Positions 28,511 to 37,091 are shown, counted from the stretch's first letter. The stretch is DNA of 64,000 nucleotides from Bacillus sp. V5-8f (GCF_002863565.1 NZ_PGUW01000001.1:248001-312000), one strand, 5' to 3'. A program made the numbers and translations. The notes: generated from the letters alone by a model not told the origin.

Positions 28511-29956
28511 ATGGAAGCAGAAAAGAAAAAATGGCTTACAAGAAAACGCATTTATATACCGGCCCTTCTATTCATCATAATAGCTATCGTAATAGTCTAC
28601 AATCAGTATAAATCATTGCCTGAAGGTGTTTCCTATGAAGGAAAGATACATCAGGCCCAAGATATCCAATTCTTATATGACCTTTCCTATAAAAATGAAA
28701 AAGGAAAGATGGTACATGAACGGAATATTTTTAACGCGATTTACAAAGCAATCGAGGAAGCAGATCAATTCATTGTCATCGATATGTTCCTTTTTAACGG
28801 CTACTATGATGAAAAAATAGCATTTCCGAAAATAAGTAAAACCTTGACTAATAAAATCATCGCCCAGAAGAAAAAGAAGCCCAACTTAACAGTCATTTTC
28901 ATAACGGATGAAATTAATACGTCTTACAACTCTTATAAATCAAAGGAAATCCAACAATTAAAAAAAAGCGGGGTCGACGTCGTGATTACAAACCTGGACC
29001 GGCTGAGAGATTCTAATCCGCTTTACTCGGGTGTGTACCGAACATTTTTTCAATGGTTTGGTGAAGGCGGTTATGGTTGGATCCGTAACCCAATGGCGGC
29101 AAATGCCCCTGAAGTTACTCTACGTTCTTACCTGCGTCTTTTCAATGTCAAAGCTAACCACAGAAAGGTCTTAGCAACTGAAAAAACGGCTCTTGTATCG
29201 TCAGCCAATCCACATGATGCGAGCGGTTACCACTCTAATATTGCTTTTCAAATGGATGGCAATATCATCGGGGAATTAGTGGATGCTGAAGAAGCCGTCG
29301 GCAAATTTTCCAAAGGGCCGGACAAGTTTCCATTGTATACAGACAAAGCAGAGCCAAAAGGCCCGCTAACAGTCCAGCTTGTTACGGAAGGAAAAATATA
29401 CAAGCATGTTCTGAACGCCATCCGTGAAACAAAAAAAGGAGATCATATTTGGCTTGGCATGTTTTACATTGCAGACCGAGGTGTCGTGAATGAAATAACA
29501 AAGGCTGCACGGCGGGGTGTGAAAATCAATATGGTCCTTGACCCGAACCAAAATGCATTCGGCGCAGAAAAAATAGGTCTTCCCAATTTACCAGTAGCCG
29601 CCGAAATGGAGAAATTGGGCGAGGAAAACATTAAGATCCGTTGGTACAAAACCGAAAAAGAACAATTTCATACAAAACTGATGCTCGTTCAAAAGCCCGG
29701 AAAAGATATTGTCATAGGCGGTTCTGCTAATTATACCGAGCGAAATCTGGACGATTATAACCTCGAAGCTAATGTTAAAATCCATGCTCCCCGCTCATCG
29801 AAGTTTGCTAAGGAGGTAGAAGCATATTTTACCCGCATTTGGACGAACAAGGATGGCACATATACAGCGGAGTATCGAGAATATCAGGACAAACTTCCTG
29901 CCTTGAAATACGCACTCTATCGGGTACAGAAAGTCTTCCGTTTTACAACCTATTAA
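28511..29956 (+). CDS. Membrane-anchored phospholipase D-like protein
   Basis: A 481-residue protein with one N-terminal membrane helix (about residues 15-32, preceded by Lys/Arg) and two PLD-superfamily half-domains. The HxK parts are NHRKVLATEKTALVSSANP (mid-protein) and FHTKLMLVQKPGKDIVIGGSANYTERN (in part). Both lack the Asp four residues after Lys seen in cardiolipin synthases (Glu and Gln instead). The core catalytic His/Lys and the Ser-Ala-Asn of each half are kept. The start follows AGGGGG. It is probably a phosphodiesterase or phosphatidyltransferase acting outside the membrane; the substrate is unknown. Confidence 0.75.
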   Translation: MEAEKKKWLTRKRIYIPALLFIIIAIVIVYNQYKSLPEGVSYEGKIHQAQDIQFLYDLSYKNEKGKMVHERNIFNAIYKAIEEADQFIVIDMFLFNGYYDEKIAFPKISKTLTNKIIAQKKKKPNLTVIFITDEINTSYNSYKSKEIQQLKKSGVDVVITNLDRLRDSNPLYSGVYRTFFQWFGEGGYGWIRNPMAANAPEVTLRSYLRLFNVKANHRKVLATEKTALVSSANPHDASGYHSNIAFQMDGNIIGELVDAEEAVGKFSKGPDKFPLYTDKAEPKGPLTVQLVTEGKIYKHVLNAIRETKKGDHIWLGMFYIADRGVVNEITKAARRGVKINMVLDPNQNAFGAEKIGLPNLPVAAEMEKLGEENIKIRWYKTEKEQFHTKLMLVQKPGKDIVIGGSANYTERNLDDYNLEANVKIHAPRSSKFAKEVEAYFTRIWTNKDGTYTAEYREYQDKLPALKYALYRVQKVFRFTTY

Positions 29957-29990
29957 CGAACTCGAAACTAGTAAAACGTTAAAAAATGAT

Positions 29991-30016
29991 GTTTTGCTTC
30001 GAGTGATAGAGGCTAT
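29991..30016 (+). promoter_or_regulatory. Candidate SigB promoter for the stress protein gene
   Basis: GTTTTG, 14 bases, then GGCTAT resembles the general-stress SigB consensus (GTTTAA, 12-15 bases, GGGTAT) with three mismatches. It lies about 75 bases before a gene of a general-stress family, which raises its weight. Confidence 0.4.
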
Positions 30017-30090
30017 ATAAAAAACATAGCTGTCAAACCATTCTAAAAAACACGGGTGATCCAAGTATTTTTATTAAAGGAGGAATTACT

Positions 30091-30426
30091 ATGTATCAAG
30101 TGCGTGTAGTTCAAAACGGAGTTCAAGCTATGGAAATGATCGATCAATTAATGTCTTCCGGTTATGACAAAAATGATATTTATTTATTTGCCCATGACAA
30201 AAACCGTTCAGAGCATCTGACAGAAAACACGGATACTGGAGAAATTGGATTGAAGGAACAAGGGTTACTAGATTCAGTAGGAAATATGTTTAAATCCCGC
30301 GGTGATGAGCTCCGCTCGAAAATGAGCTCCCTTGGCTTGACAGATTCAGAAGCTGATCAGTATGAAAAGGAACTGGATCTTGGGAAAGTCGTACTTGTAG
30401 CAAGCAATGAACCAAACATCAATTAA
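30091..30426 (+). CDS. General stress protein 17M family (YflT-like)
   Basis: A 111-residue soluble protein. The N-terminal half has the GSP17M pattern, VRVVQNGVQAMEMIDQLMS, SGYDKNDIYLFAHDK (a small alpha/beta domain found in SigB-regulated Bacillus proteins). The C-terminal half has acidic helices with LGLTDSEADQYEKELDLGK and ends VVLVASNEPN. It follows AAAGGAGG. A SigB-like promoter upstream fits a role in general stress, but no molecular activity is known. Confidence 0.8.
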   Translation: MYQVRVVQNGVQAMEMIDQLMSSGYDKNDIYLFAHDKNRSEHLTENTDTGEIGLKEQGLLDSVGNMFKSRGDELRSKMSSLGLTDSEADQYEKELDLGKVVLVASNEPNIN

Positions 30427-30541
30427 ATTTTATAGGCGGGCCTAATAGGCCTGCTTCTTCTTTTTTCCAAATATTTCTGATGCCTTTTCCATCCTTTTAA
30501 ATTTATAATGAGGGAAACAGAATTGAAAGAGGAATATTTTT

Positions 30542-30901
30542 ATGGAAGGCAACCTTCTCTGGACGGTTTACTTAGCACTGCTGGCGACCGTTACTATCGG
30601 CTTCCTTATCAAAGGAAAGTATAAAACTTTTCTGGAAAAAATCGATTTTTTTATATCTATTTTTACCTGGATCGGATTGTTCGGATATGTAACTGATACT
30701 CAGATTCTTACACCGGCTGTATGGAAGGCCGTATTCATCGGAGCTTTAATATGGGATATTAGTTTCACTGTTTTTTTCAATAAGCTCTATCAGGAAGAAA
30801 CGGAAGGCATCCCTGTTCATGTTCAAAAGATGATTAGTGCGATATCGTTAGTGATCTTGATTGGCCCAATGTATTATGGATTATTTCATTACGCATTTTA
30901 A
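30542..30901 (+). CDS. Four-helix membrane protein, unknown function
   Basis: A 119-residue hydrophobic protein with about four predicted helices (LLWTVYLALLATVTIGFLI; FFISIFTWIGLFGYV; AVFIGALIWDISFTVFF; MISAISLVILIGPMYYGLF). It has no charged catalytic motif. It begins 12 bases after GAAAGAGG and has its own terminator. I do not recognise the family. Confidence 0.7.
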   Translation: MEGNLLWTVYLALLATVTIGFLIKGKYKTFLEKIDFFISIFTWIGLFGYVTDTQILTPAVWKAVFIGALIWDISFTVFFNKLYQEETEGIPVHVQKMISAISLVILIGPMYYGLFHYAF

Positions 30902-30918
30902 AAGCTGTATAAGAAGGC

Positions 30919-30953
30919 AAAAGAACCGGGCAAAAGGCTGCCGGTTCTTTTTT
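30919..30953. terminator. Terminator between membrane protein gene and moeB
   Basis: AAAGAACCGG-CA pairs with TG-CCGGTTCTTTTTT; the T run is on the plus strand and an A-rich start allows minus-strand use. Confidence 0.8.
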
Positions 30954-30969
30954 ACGTAATGTATCATTT

Positions 30970-31989
30970 CTATCCTAAAATTCGCTGGTACAATGCTTTG
31001 GCATGGGCCATATCCTTCGTGCCATGGATGAGCGCACGCCCGTCCTGGAAAATGACCATCCGCTCGCCTTCTTTCTCAACAGATAAAAGAAAGGGATTGG
31101 ATTTCACGATATAGCCACTTCCCTTGAGGTCGTTTCCCAGTTTTTCCATCTGCAGCCTTCGAATTTTTGGAGGCCGCACCTGCACCGTGTCCCTGCCGCA
31201 AAGAACTGTCGTCTTGGTTGCATTCTCCGGTGTCAAGAACGGATAAGTCGGGGCGTCGCCGCAGGAAAGGCAATCCTGTTTCTTTGCTCTTCCCACTTTC
31301 ATGCTCTGATACTGGTTCCTCCAAAGATCAAATGTCGTGAAGCCTTGGCGGACAGCATCATAATCCTCGACAAGAATTTTCAAGGCCTCTGCTGCTTGAT
31401 GAGCAACGACGACCTGCACGGCCGGGGAAATGATACCACCTGTATCACAGGTCATCCCCTGGATTGGGATGGATCTTAGCAGGCAATTGAGGCATGGGGT
31501 TACTCCCGGGATGATGGTGAAGGTCATTCCGACACTGCCGACACAAGCCCCATAAATCCATGGGATCCGGTATTTTTGCGAGAGGTCATTAATGACCATC
31601 CTCGTTTCAAAATTGTCGGTTGCATCAATGATTAAGGATACCCCTGCCAAAAGAGGCTCAAGCGACTGGGCAGTACCATCCATGATTAACGCTTCAATTT
31701 CCACTTCGCTGTTGATTTCATTGCAATGCATTTTAGCGGCTTCAGCTTTTGGAAGCTTTTCTCGAACATCTTTTTCTGTATATAATTGCTGCCGCTGCAA
31801 ATTGCTTTCTTCCACATAATCACGATCCACAACCGTAAGCTTCCCAATGCCTGCTCTCGTCAAGAACTCTGCATTAGCAGATCCAAGTGCACCAGCACCT
31901 ATTAACAGAACATGCTTGCTGCGGATTTTTTCTTGTCCGCGGTCGCCAATCGGAGGAAATAACGTTTGGCGCGAATAGCGTTCATTCAT
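30970..31989 (-). CDS. moeB: Molybdopterin-synthase adenylyltransferase MoeB/ThiF family
   Basis: Adenylates the C-terminal Gly-Gly of MoaD so that it can be thiolated. The 339-residue protein has the ATP-binding GAGALGSANAEFLTRAGIG, the Arg-rich nucleotide site RQQLYTEKDV, the structural-zinc cysteines CLNC and CLSC, and the Cys in GMTCDTGG. About 80 residues beyond the E1-like core look like a small extra C-terminal domain. I chose the ATG six bases after GGAGAG; 36 upstream codons lack a ribosome site. With moaD next door the substrate is most likely MoaD rather than ThiS. Confidence 0.88.
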   Translation of the reverse strand: MNERYSRQTLFPPIGDRGQEKIRSKHVLLIGAGALGSANAEFLTRAGIGKLTVVDRDYVEESNLQRQQLYTEKDVREKLPKAEAAKMHCNEINSEVEIEALIMDGTAQSLEPLLAGVSLIIDATDNFETRMVINDLSQKYRIPWIYGACVGSVGMTFTIIPGVTPCLNCLLRSIPIQGMTCDTGGIISPAVQVVVAHQAAEALKILVEDYDAVRQGFTTFDLWRNQYQSMKVGRAKKQDCLSCGDAPTYPFLTPENATKTTVLCGRDTVQVRPPKIRRLQMEKLGNDLKGSGYIVKSNPFLLSVEKEGERMVIFQDGRALIHGTKDMAHAKALYQRILG

Positions 31990-32017
31990 GACCATCTCTC
32001 CTATCCGGTTGCTGTAG

Positions 32018-32251
32018 TTACCCTCCACTGACAGGCGGAATAAACGCAACCGTATCTCCCTCTGACACAATCGTTCCGTCATCGGCAAATTCTTCATTCA
32101 CTGCTGCCATAACCGAATCTAAACCTTCTATTCCAAAATCGGCCGCAATCTTTTCTTTTACCTCAGCAATTGACAATCCATTTCCTTCTATAGAAACCTC
32201 TTCTTGGCCGGCCTGATCCTTTAAGTGTGCAAAAAAGAGTACTTTAACCAT
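32018..32251 (-). CDS. moaD: Molybdopterin synthase small subunit
   Basis: A 77-residue ubiquitin-fold sulfur carrier ending in the required Gly-Gly (VAFIPPVSGG). The thiocarboxylated tail supplies sulfur to precursor Z (cPMP). Its start overlaps the end of moaE by eight bases, so translation is coupled to its partner subunit. Confidence 0.95.
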   Translation of the reverse strand: MVKVLFFAHLKDQAGQEEVSIEGNGLSIAEVKEKIAADFGIEGLDSVMAAVNEEFADDGTIVSEGDTVAFIPPVSGG

Positions 32252-32717
32252 TTAAATCCTCCTCTTCAGGCTTTCCCGTTGGATAACTCACCGTCTCCAG
32301 CTGGTTTCCGATCCACTTTTCTCCGTCTTCCCAATTCTCTTTCTTCCAGATAGGAACAATTTCCTTGATCCGTTCAATAGCATAGCGGTTTGCTTCATAA
32401 GCATCATTACGATGCGGCGTGCTCACCGCAATGACAACCGCCACATCGGTGATATCCAGCTTGCCGACACGATGTGTAATCGCAATCTTAGTGTTTGGCC
32501 AGCGTTCTTCTATTTCTTTGCCGATCTGCTCCAGCTTTTTCACGGCCATTGATTCATAAGCTTCATATATAAGGAAAAGCGTCTTTTTTCCTTTTGTAAA
32601 TTCCCTGACAGTGCCGATAAATGTTGTAATGGCACCCGCCTCTCTCGCCACAACCTTATCGATAACATCCTGCACCTGGATGGGATCCTTTGAGATTTCA
32701 AAATTCAATGGTTTCAC
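32244..32717 (-). CDS. moaE: Molybdopterin synthase catalytic subunit
   Basis: Large subunit of molybdopterin synthase, 157 residues. It has the family motifs GAITTFIGTVRE, LIYEAYESMA, ITHRVGKLDITDVAVVIAVS and HRNDAYEANRYAIERIKEIVPIWKKE (in part: RYAIERIKEIVPIWKKE), with the catalytic Lys in the last. It forms a heterotetramer with MoaD. Order moaE-moaD-moeB is on the minus strand, with mobA upstream across a repeat element. Confidence 0.95.
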   Translation of the reverse strand: MKPLNFEISKDPIQVQDVIDKVVAREAGAITTFIGTVREFTKGKKTLFLIYEAYESMAVKKLEQIGKEIEERWPNTKIAITHRVGKLDITDVAVVIAVSTPHRNDAYEANRYAIERIKEIVPIWKKENWEDGEKWIGNQLETVSYPTGKPEEEDLNG

Positions 32718-32727
32718 CCTTTCCTTT

Positions 32728-32783
32728 GGGGGGTCAGTCCCCCGCCGCGGTAGCGCGTTAAACTAGTGGGGGACTGACCCCCC
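32728..32783. repeat. Paired GGGGGTCAGTCCCCC / GGGGGACTGACCCCC element
   Basis: Two 15-16 base arms in inverted orientation flank 24 bases (GCCGCGGTAGCGCGTTAAAC...), filling most of the mobA-moaE gap. Each arm is itself near-palindromic (five G, TCAGT, five C). It is the longest copy of the dispersed element in the window. Confidence 0.7.
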
Positions 32784-32793
32784 AATTCATATC

Positions 32794-33411
32794 CTACCAT
32801 ATTTGAGTGTTGAAATGAGTTTCCAGTTTCCTTGCCTTTTCGTATTCTTCGGGATTATTCATATTATAAAATAGAAGAGAAAACAGGTCGTGATTTTTTG
32901 CATATAACTGAAATTCAGTATGCTTCATTATTTTAACTTTCACTTTGTCGAGAAAATGAGTCATCTTCAACTCACGTGCGTGCAAACAGTCTATAAGAGA
33001 TGGTAAGCAAGCTTTGCGATATATGGAAAAGAGCGGGTGTAACCGGCCCTCAATTTCAGGAACTAATGCATCGTAATCGTCCAGTTTGCTAAGCATCTCT
33101 TCCATTACTGCTGCTTTAATAAAGGGCATATCACAGGCTGAAACGAAGACGGTATCTGTCTTAGATGCTGTTAGGCCAGCATGCAGACCTCCAAGCGGCC
33201 CCATTCCTTCATATTCGTCCTTCACCATTGGAAGGCCAAGAAATTCATATTGGTCGGGTGAGTTAGTCACTATTAGCACTTGTCTGGCAACTTTCTTTAA
33301 TTCTTCGGATATGTTCTCAATGCTGGTTTTCTCAAACATCGGAAGCAATGCCTTATTTGTGCCCATCCTGCTGGATTTCCCTCCGGCAAGGAGCAATGCC
33401 GTTACATCCAT
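32794..33411 (-). CDS. mobA: Molybdenum cofactor guanylyltransferase
   Basis: Joins GMP to molybdopterin to make the bis-MGD form of the cofactor. The 205-residue protein begins with the nucleotidyltransferase signature LLLAGGKSSRMGTNKALLP. It also has VKDEYEGMGPLGGLHAGL, the metal-binding VSACDMPFI and PLFSIYRKACLPSL. I place the start at the ATG six bases after AAAGGTG. Other moco genes (moaA, moaC, moeA) are not in the window. Confidence 0.9.
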   Translation of the reverse strand: MDVTALLLAGGKSSRMGTNKALLPMFEKTSIENISEELKKVARQVLIVTNSPDQYEFLGLPMVKDEYEGMGPLGGLHAGLTASKTDTVFVSACDMPFIKAAVMEEMLSKLDDYDALVPEIEGRLHPLFSIYRKACLPSLIDCLHARELKMTHFLDKVKVKIMKHTEFQLYAKNHDLFSLLFYNMNNPEEYEKARKLETHFNTQIW

Positions 33412-33644
33412 TGGAGTCACCTTTCTATTTATATGCTCGTTTTATTTTCACATTGTTTTTTTACTGTACACGTAACCCTTCTATTTCGCAAGAAAACCGC
33501 TATTGATGGTTAATATTTAAAATCCAGTTCCCCCATGTATTTGGTTTTACATCAGCTGGTGTAATGTTATATGCTGATTACGGATTAATACAATAATAAG
33601 AAAATTACAAATAGTAAAATACCATTCCTTTAGGAGGTTATACT

Positions 33645-34487
33645 ATGACAATGAAAAAAGCATTGACTCTGGCCGGATCGGACTCCAGCGGCGGGGCTGG
33701 CATTCAAGCCGACCTTAAAACCTTCCAGGAGCTTGGCGTCTACGGGATGACGGCGTTGACCACCATCGTGACGATGGATCCAAAAAACGGCTGGTCCCAC
33801 AATGTATACCCTCAAGCCATTGAAACAGTAGAAGCTCAATTGGAAACTATTCTTTCAGTAGGCATTGATGCCATGAAGACCGGGATGCTTGGTTCTGTGG
33901 AGATCATCGAACTTGCAGCTCGTAAGATTGACGAACTTGGCATACAGAATGTCGTGATCGATCCAGTAATGGTTTGTAAAGGGGAAGACGAGGTACTGCA
34001 TCCTGAAACAGCCGTTGCGCTTCGTGATATTCTTACTCCGCGCGCTACCGTTGTCACACCAAATCTATTCGAAGCCTGGCAGCTGTCAGGAATCGGGCCT
34101 ATCCGCACCGTGGAAGATATGAAGGAAGCCGCAGTAAAGATCCGCGAATCCGGAGCAAAATATGTATTGATTAAAGGCGGCAGCAAGCTTCGGCATGACC
34201 AGGCAATCGACCTGTTATATGATGGGGAAACATTTGAGATTCTTGAGTCAGAGCGTATTGAAACAACCTATACTCATGGTGCAGGCTGTACATATTCTGC
34301 AGCCATTACAGCGGAATTGGCCAAAGGCAAGCCCGCACGCGAAGCGATTTTTACAGCAAAAAATTTCATTACAGAGGCAATCCGCCATTCCTGGAAATTG
34401 AATGAATATGTCGGTCCAACCATGCACGGTGCCTACCGTACGTTCGAGGCCGGACGGCTGGAATCCACTGAACAAACATCAAAATAA
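33645..34487 (+). CDS. pdxK: Pyridoxine/pyridoxal kinase (dual-Cys, ThiD-like)
   Basis: Ribokinase-family kinase, 280 residues. It looks like ThiD (LTLAGSDSSGGAGIQADLKT), but it has the two cysteines that mark the Gram-positive PdxK group. These are Cys111 in VMVCKGEDEVL and Cys214 in HGAGCTYSAAITA, which form the reported dual-cysteine relay (about Cys110/Cys214 in Staphylococcus). It therefore most likely phosphorylates pyridoxal and pyridoxine, with possible HMP kinase activity. Orthologous by context to B. subtilis ywdB/pdxK. The start follows AGGAGG. Confidence 0.88.
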   Translation: MTMKKALTLAGSDSSGGAGIQADLKTFQELGVYGMTALTTIVTMDPKNGWSHNVYPQAIETVEAQLETILSVGIDAMKTGMLGSVEIIELAARKIDELGIQNVVIDPVMVCKGEDEVLHPETAVALRDILTPRATVVTPNLFEAWQLSGIGPIRTVEDMKEAAVKIRESGAKYVLIKGGSKLRHDQAIDLLYDGETFEILESERIETTYTHGAGCTYSAAITAELAKGKPAREAIFTAKNFITEAIRHSWKLNEYVGPTMHGAYRTFEAGRLESTEQTSK

Positions 34488-34498
34488 TAATAAAAAAG

Positions 34499-34610
34499 CT
34501 GACTTCAAAACAATGACAGTTTTCCGGAAAATTGGGCATCTTGGTAAGGGGCGAGTTGCCCCGGCTGAATTCTCTGGGAGGGGTGCTTTCTGTTTTGGGT
34601 CAGTTTTTTT
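34499..34610 (+). ncRNA. Structured RNA-like element / long terminator after pdxK
   Basis: CTGACTT-AAAACA (34499-34512) can pair with TGTTTTGGGTCAG (34591-34603) and is followed by seven Ts. Inside the 78-base loop are a perfect palindrome TTTTCCGGAAAA (34520-34531) and the hairpin GGGGC-GAGTT-GCCCC (34548-34562). This gives a multi-branched fold ending in an intrinsic terminator. It could be an unusually elaborate terminator, a 3' UTR-derived small RNA or a cis-element. I do not recognise a known family. Confidence 0.4.
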
Positions 34611-34736
34611 AAGTCATGTGCGGAAACGATCAAAAAATGTATGCAGGCATTCAATCTCAACTCTTCGCTTTTTATTTGTCTTTTTAGTAAGATATTATAT
34701 AGATTGTTGATCGTCCGCTAGAAAGGAGGAAGTTTG

Positions 34737-35084
34737 ATGAAACCTATTGACCGTACTGAAGTTCAACAGAAGATCGATTCGTTTGCGGGAAGCGATGTCT
34801 ATATGCATTTGGAAACGACAAATGGCGCTTACGCTACCCATAATGATGAATCATTTTTCTCTGCAGGCGCATATATCCGAAATGCCCAGGTCCGTTATGA
34901 ACATGGCAAAATTGTGGGGGATGGCCCCTATCGTGTCGGTTTGAAGCTTGAAATCGGCTGGGTATACGGTGAAGGCCTCACCCACTTTGAAATAGATGAC
35001 CAAGGCAGACTATTGATGGCTGGATTGGATTTTAACGGAAAACTCGCGGTGGCTATGGAAATCAGTGCGAGCCCTTTTGAATAG
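34737..35084 (+). CDS. yojF: YojF family protein
   Basis: A 115-residue DUF1806 protein, conserved immediately upstream of bshB2 in Bacillaceae. Visible pattern: EVQQKIDSFAGSDVYMHLET, FFSAGAYIRNAQVRYEHGK and VGLKLEIGWVYGEGLTHFE. The ATG is seven bases after AAAGGAGG; the preceding TTG codon is less likely. Its stop is about 20 bases before bshB2, so the pair is co-expressed. No biochemical function is known to me; a role with bacillithiol is inferred from the pairing. Confidence 0.85.
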   Translation: MKPIDRTEVQQKIDSFAGSDVYMHLETTNGAYATHNDESFFSAGAYIRNAQVRYEHGKIVGDGPYRVGLKLEIGWVYGEGLTHFEIDDQGRLLMAGLDFNGKLAVAMEISASPFE

Positions 35085-35103
35085 GAAGGAGTCAGGAGCC
35101 GAT

Positions 35104-35778
35104 ATGGAGAAAGAACGTCATGTATTAGTGATTTTCCCTCATCCCGACGATGAGGCTTTTGGGGTTTCAGGCACGATTGCATCCTATGTAGAGAGCGGGA
35201 CACCCGTCACCTATGTTTGTTTAACATTGGGTGAGATGGGCCGGAATTTAGGTAACCCCCCATTCGCAACAAGGGAATCCCTGCCGAAAATACGCAGGCA
35301 AGAACTGCTCAACGCAGCTGAAGTAATGGGAATCCAGGACTTAAGAATGCTCGGTTTGCGTGATAAAACCGTAGAGTTTGAGGATGACGAAGAACTGACA
35401 AATAAGATGTCTTCTTTTATTGATGAGTTGAATCCGTCACTCATCATCACCTTCTATCCTGGTTATAGCGTCCACCCTGACCATGAAGCAACGGGCAGGG
35501 CAGTAGTCCGTGCTGTCGAACGAATCGCCCCGGATGCACGTCCTAAACTGCACTGCGTAGCGTTTGCCAATAACAGCCTCCAGGAGCTTGGCGAACCGAA
35601 TATTATCAATGATATATCAGCAGTAAAAGATAAAAAAATTGCAACAATGAAGGCACATCGTTCACAAACAGAAGCGATGATGGCCTCTTGGTCGGAAAAT
35701 GCAGAAAACCCGGATCCGGCGATCCTTGCATGGATCGAAAAGGAGCGTTTCTGGACATATAAGTGGCCGAAGCCATAA
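35104..35778 (+). CDS. bshB2: Bacillithiol biosynthesis deacetylase BshB2
   Basis: Zn-dependent deacetylase of the LmbE-like/PIG-L family that removes acetate from GlcNAc-malate during bacillithiol synthesis. The 224-residue protein has the zinc/catalytic motif FPHPDDEAFGVSG (His, Asp, Asp), the later FYPGYSVHPDHEATGRA (third ligand His) and KMSSFIDELNPSLIITF. The start follows GGAG-TCAGGAG. In B. subtilis (yojG) this is the second, partly redundant deacetylase beside BshB1. Confidence 0.9.
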   Translation: MEKERHVLVIFPHPDDEAFGVSGTIASYVESGTPVTYVCLTLGEMGRNLGNPPFATRESLPKIRRQELLNAAEVMGIQDLRMLGLRDKTVEFEDDEELTNKMSSFIDELNPSLIITFYPGYSVHPDHEATGRAVVRAVERIAPDARPKLHCVAFANNSLQELGEPNIINDISAVKDKKIATMKAHRSQTEAMMASWSENAENPDPAILAWIEKERFWTYKWPKP

Positions 35779-35809
35779 GAAAACTCGCCGATTGGCGAGT
35801 TTTCTTTTT
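35778..35809 (+). terminator. Terminator after bshB2
   Basis: AGAAAACTCGCC and GGCGAGTTTTCTTTTT form a perfect 12-base stem with a four-base loop. Confidence 0.9.
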
Positions 35810-35935
35810 GCACCACAAAAAAAATCCGCCTGCGGGAAGCAAGCGGATAAAAAGGGGGATTACTATGGAAAAATCATCGTGGTTATAGTATGGCCCATTA
35901 CTTTTTTTATATACATCCTTTTTTAAATTTTTCAC

Positions 35936-37024
35936 TTATTGAGAAGACAGCGGCATCCGGTAAAGCTTATCATCGTCTTTCGCAGGATTGCCCCGGCCAT
36001 CAGTATTGTTGCTCACGAAATACAGATAGTCCCCATCTACCAGGACATCCCTTATTCTCCCGGCACCTGTAAATACATGAAATTCTTCATTCTTACCCGG
36101 ATTAAACCCTTTGATTGCTTCCCCTCTCAAGGCTGCCGCATAAATAATCCCCTCATGGAAGGCAATTCCTGATGGTGCCCATGTATTGGTGCCTGAATGA
36201 AACAATGGGCTTTCCATATCATTTTTCTTTTCATCCCCGATGATCAAAGGCCAGCCATAATTATGCCCAGCGATGACTTTATTGATTTCATCATGTCCCG
36301 ACGGCCCATGTTCACTGCTATATAGCTGCCCCTTTTCATCCCATGCAAGCCCCTGCGTGTTTCGGTGGCCTAGGGAGTAAACATAAGAATTCCGGAACGG
36401 ATTATCCTCTGGAATGCTGCCATCCAGGTTGAGCCGCAATATTTTTCCACCTAATGAGCTTATGTCCTGCGCAATTTCATCTTCATTGGCATCCCCGGCA
36501 GCGGCGTATAATTTGTTATCAGGCCCGATCTTTAACCTGCCACCATGATGGTATTGCCCGCTTGGGATGCCATCAAGCAGAACCTTCTGCTCCGTCCATT
36601 GTCCACCCTTATAACTGAGTACAACAATCCGGTTCCATGACTTTTCGTCTTGATCGTATGTATAATAGGCAAATGCTTCATTTGTTTCCTTAAAGATTGG
36701 AGACAAAACAAATCCAAGGAAACCAGCCTCAGGGTTTGCCGAGAGCCTTTTCTGCAGATTCACCTTCTCCCGTACCATCTGACCATTTACCAATTTAACA
36801 ATGCTCCCGGTCCTTTCAGATAAATAAAAGGTCTCGCCTTTTTTTTCAATGGACCATGGAACTTTCAAGTTGCTCAAAAGCACTTCAGCCTGTCCCTGCT
36901 TACCGGGTTGACCCGTGGTTTCCACTGACTGGGGGCTGGCTTTGTCCTGATCTTTGTTTAAATTACCTGAACATCCGCCAGCCATAATGACAGCAAGCGA
37001 CAAAACCAATAACCTTTTAATCAT
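35936..37024 (-). CDS. PQQ-type glucose/sorbosone dehydrogenase-like lipoprotein
   Basis: A 362-residue exported protein. The N-terminus is a signal peptide ending at a lipobox-like Cys (LAVIMAGGCSGN), so it is probably a membrane-attached lipoprotein. The rest is a six-bladed propeller of the soluble aldose sugar dehydrogenase family: VPWSIEKKGETFYLSERTG, NPEAGFLGFVLSP, GQYHHGGRLKIGPDNKLYAAAGD, SLGHRNTQGLAWDEKG and SSEHGPSGHDEIN. The cofactor would be PQQ, whose synthesis genes are not seen here. The ATG follows GGGAGTG. The physiological substrate is unknown. Confidence 0.82.
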   Translation of the reverse strand: MIKRLLVLSLAVIMAGGCSGNLNKDQDKASPQSVETTGQPGKQGQAEVLLSNLKVPWSIEKKGETFYLSERTGSIVKLVNGQMVREKVNLQKRLSANPEAGFLGFVLSPIFKETNEAFAYYTYDQDEKSWNRIVVLSYKGGQWTEQKVLLDGIPSGQYHHGGRLKIGPDNKLYAAAGDANEDEIAQDISSLGGKILRLNLDGSIPEDNPFRNSYVYSLGHRNTQGLAWDEKGQLYSSEHGPSGHDEINKVIAGHNYGWPLIIGDEKKNDMESPLFHSGTNTWAPSGIAFHEGIIYAAALRGEAIKGFNPGKNEEFHVFTGAGRIRDVLVDGDYLYFVSNNTDGRGNPAKDDDKLYRMPLSSQ

Positions 37025-37091
37025 AAAGCTCACTCCCTTTTATATATGGAAGCGGTATGCGGGTATATCTTGTAGCTGTATTTCAGCCGCC

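Noticed and set aside
30970..33411. Molybdenum cofactor genes as partners of the pyridine pathway (for a NicAB-type hydroxylase)
   Set aside because: They lie 20 kb away in a conserved setting, no molybdenum hydroxylase is in the catabolic locus, and mobA makes the bis-MGD form used by other enzymes.
34402..34710. 102-codon plus-strand frame covering the end of pdxK and the gap after it
   Set aside because: It starts inside pdxK in another frame and runs through the structured terminator; no coding signs.
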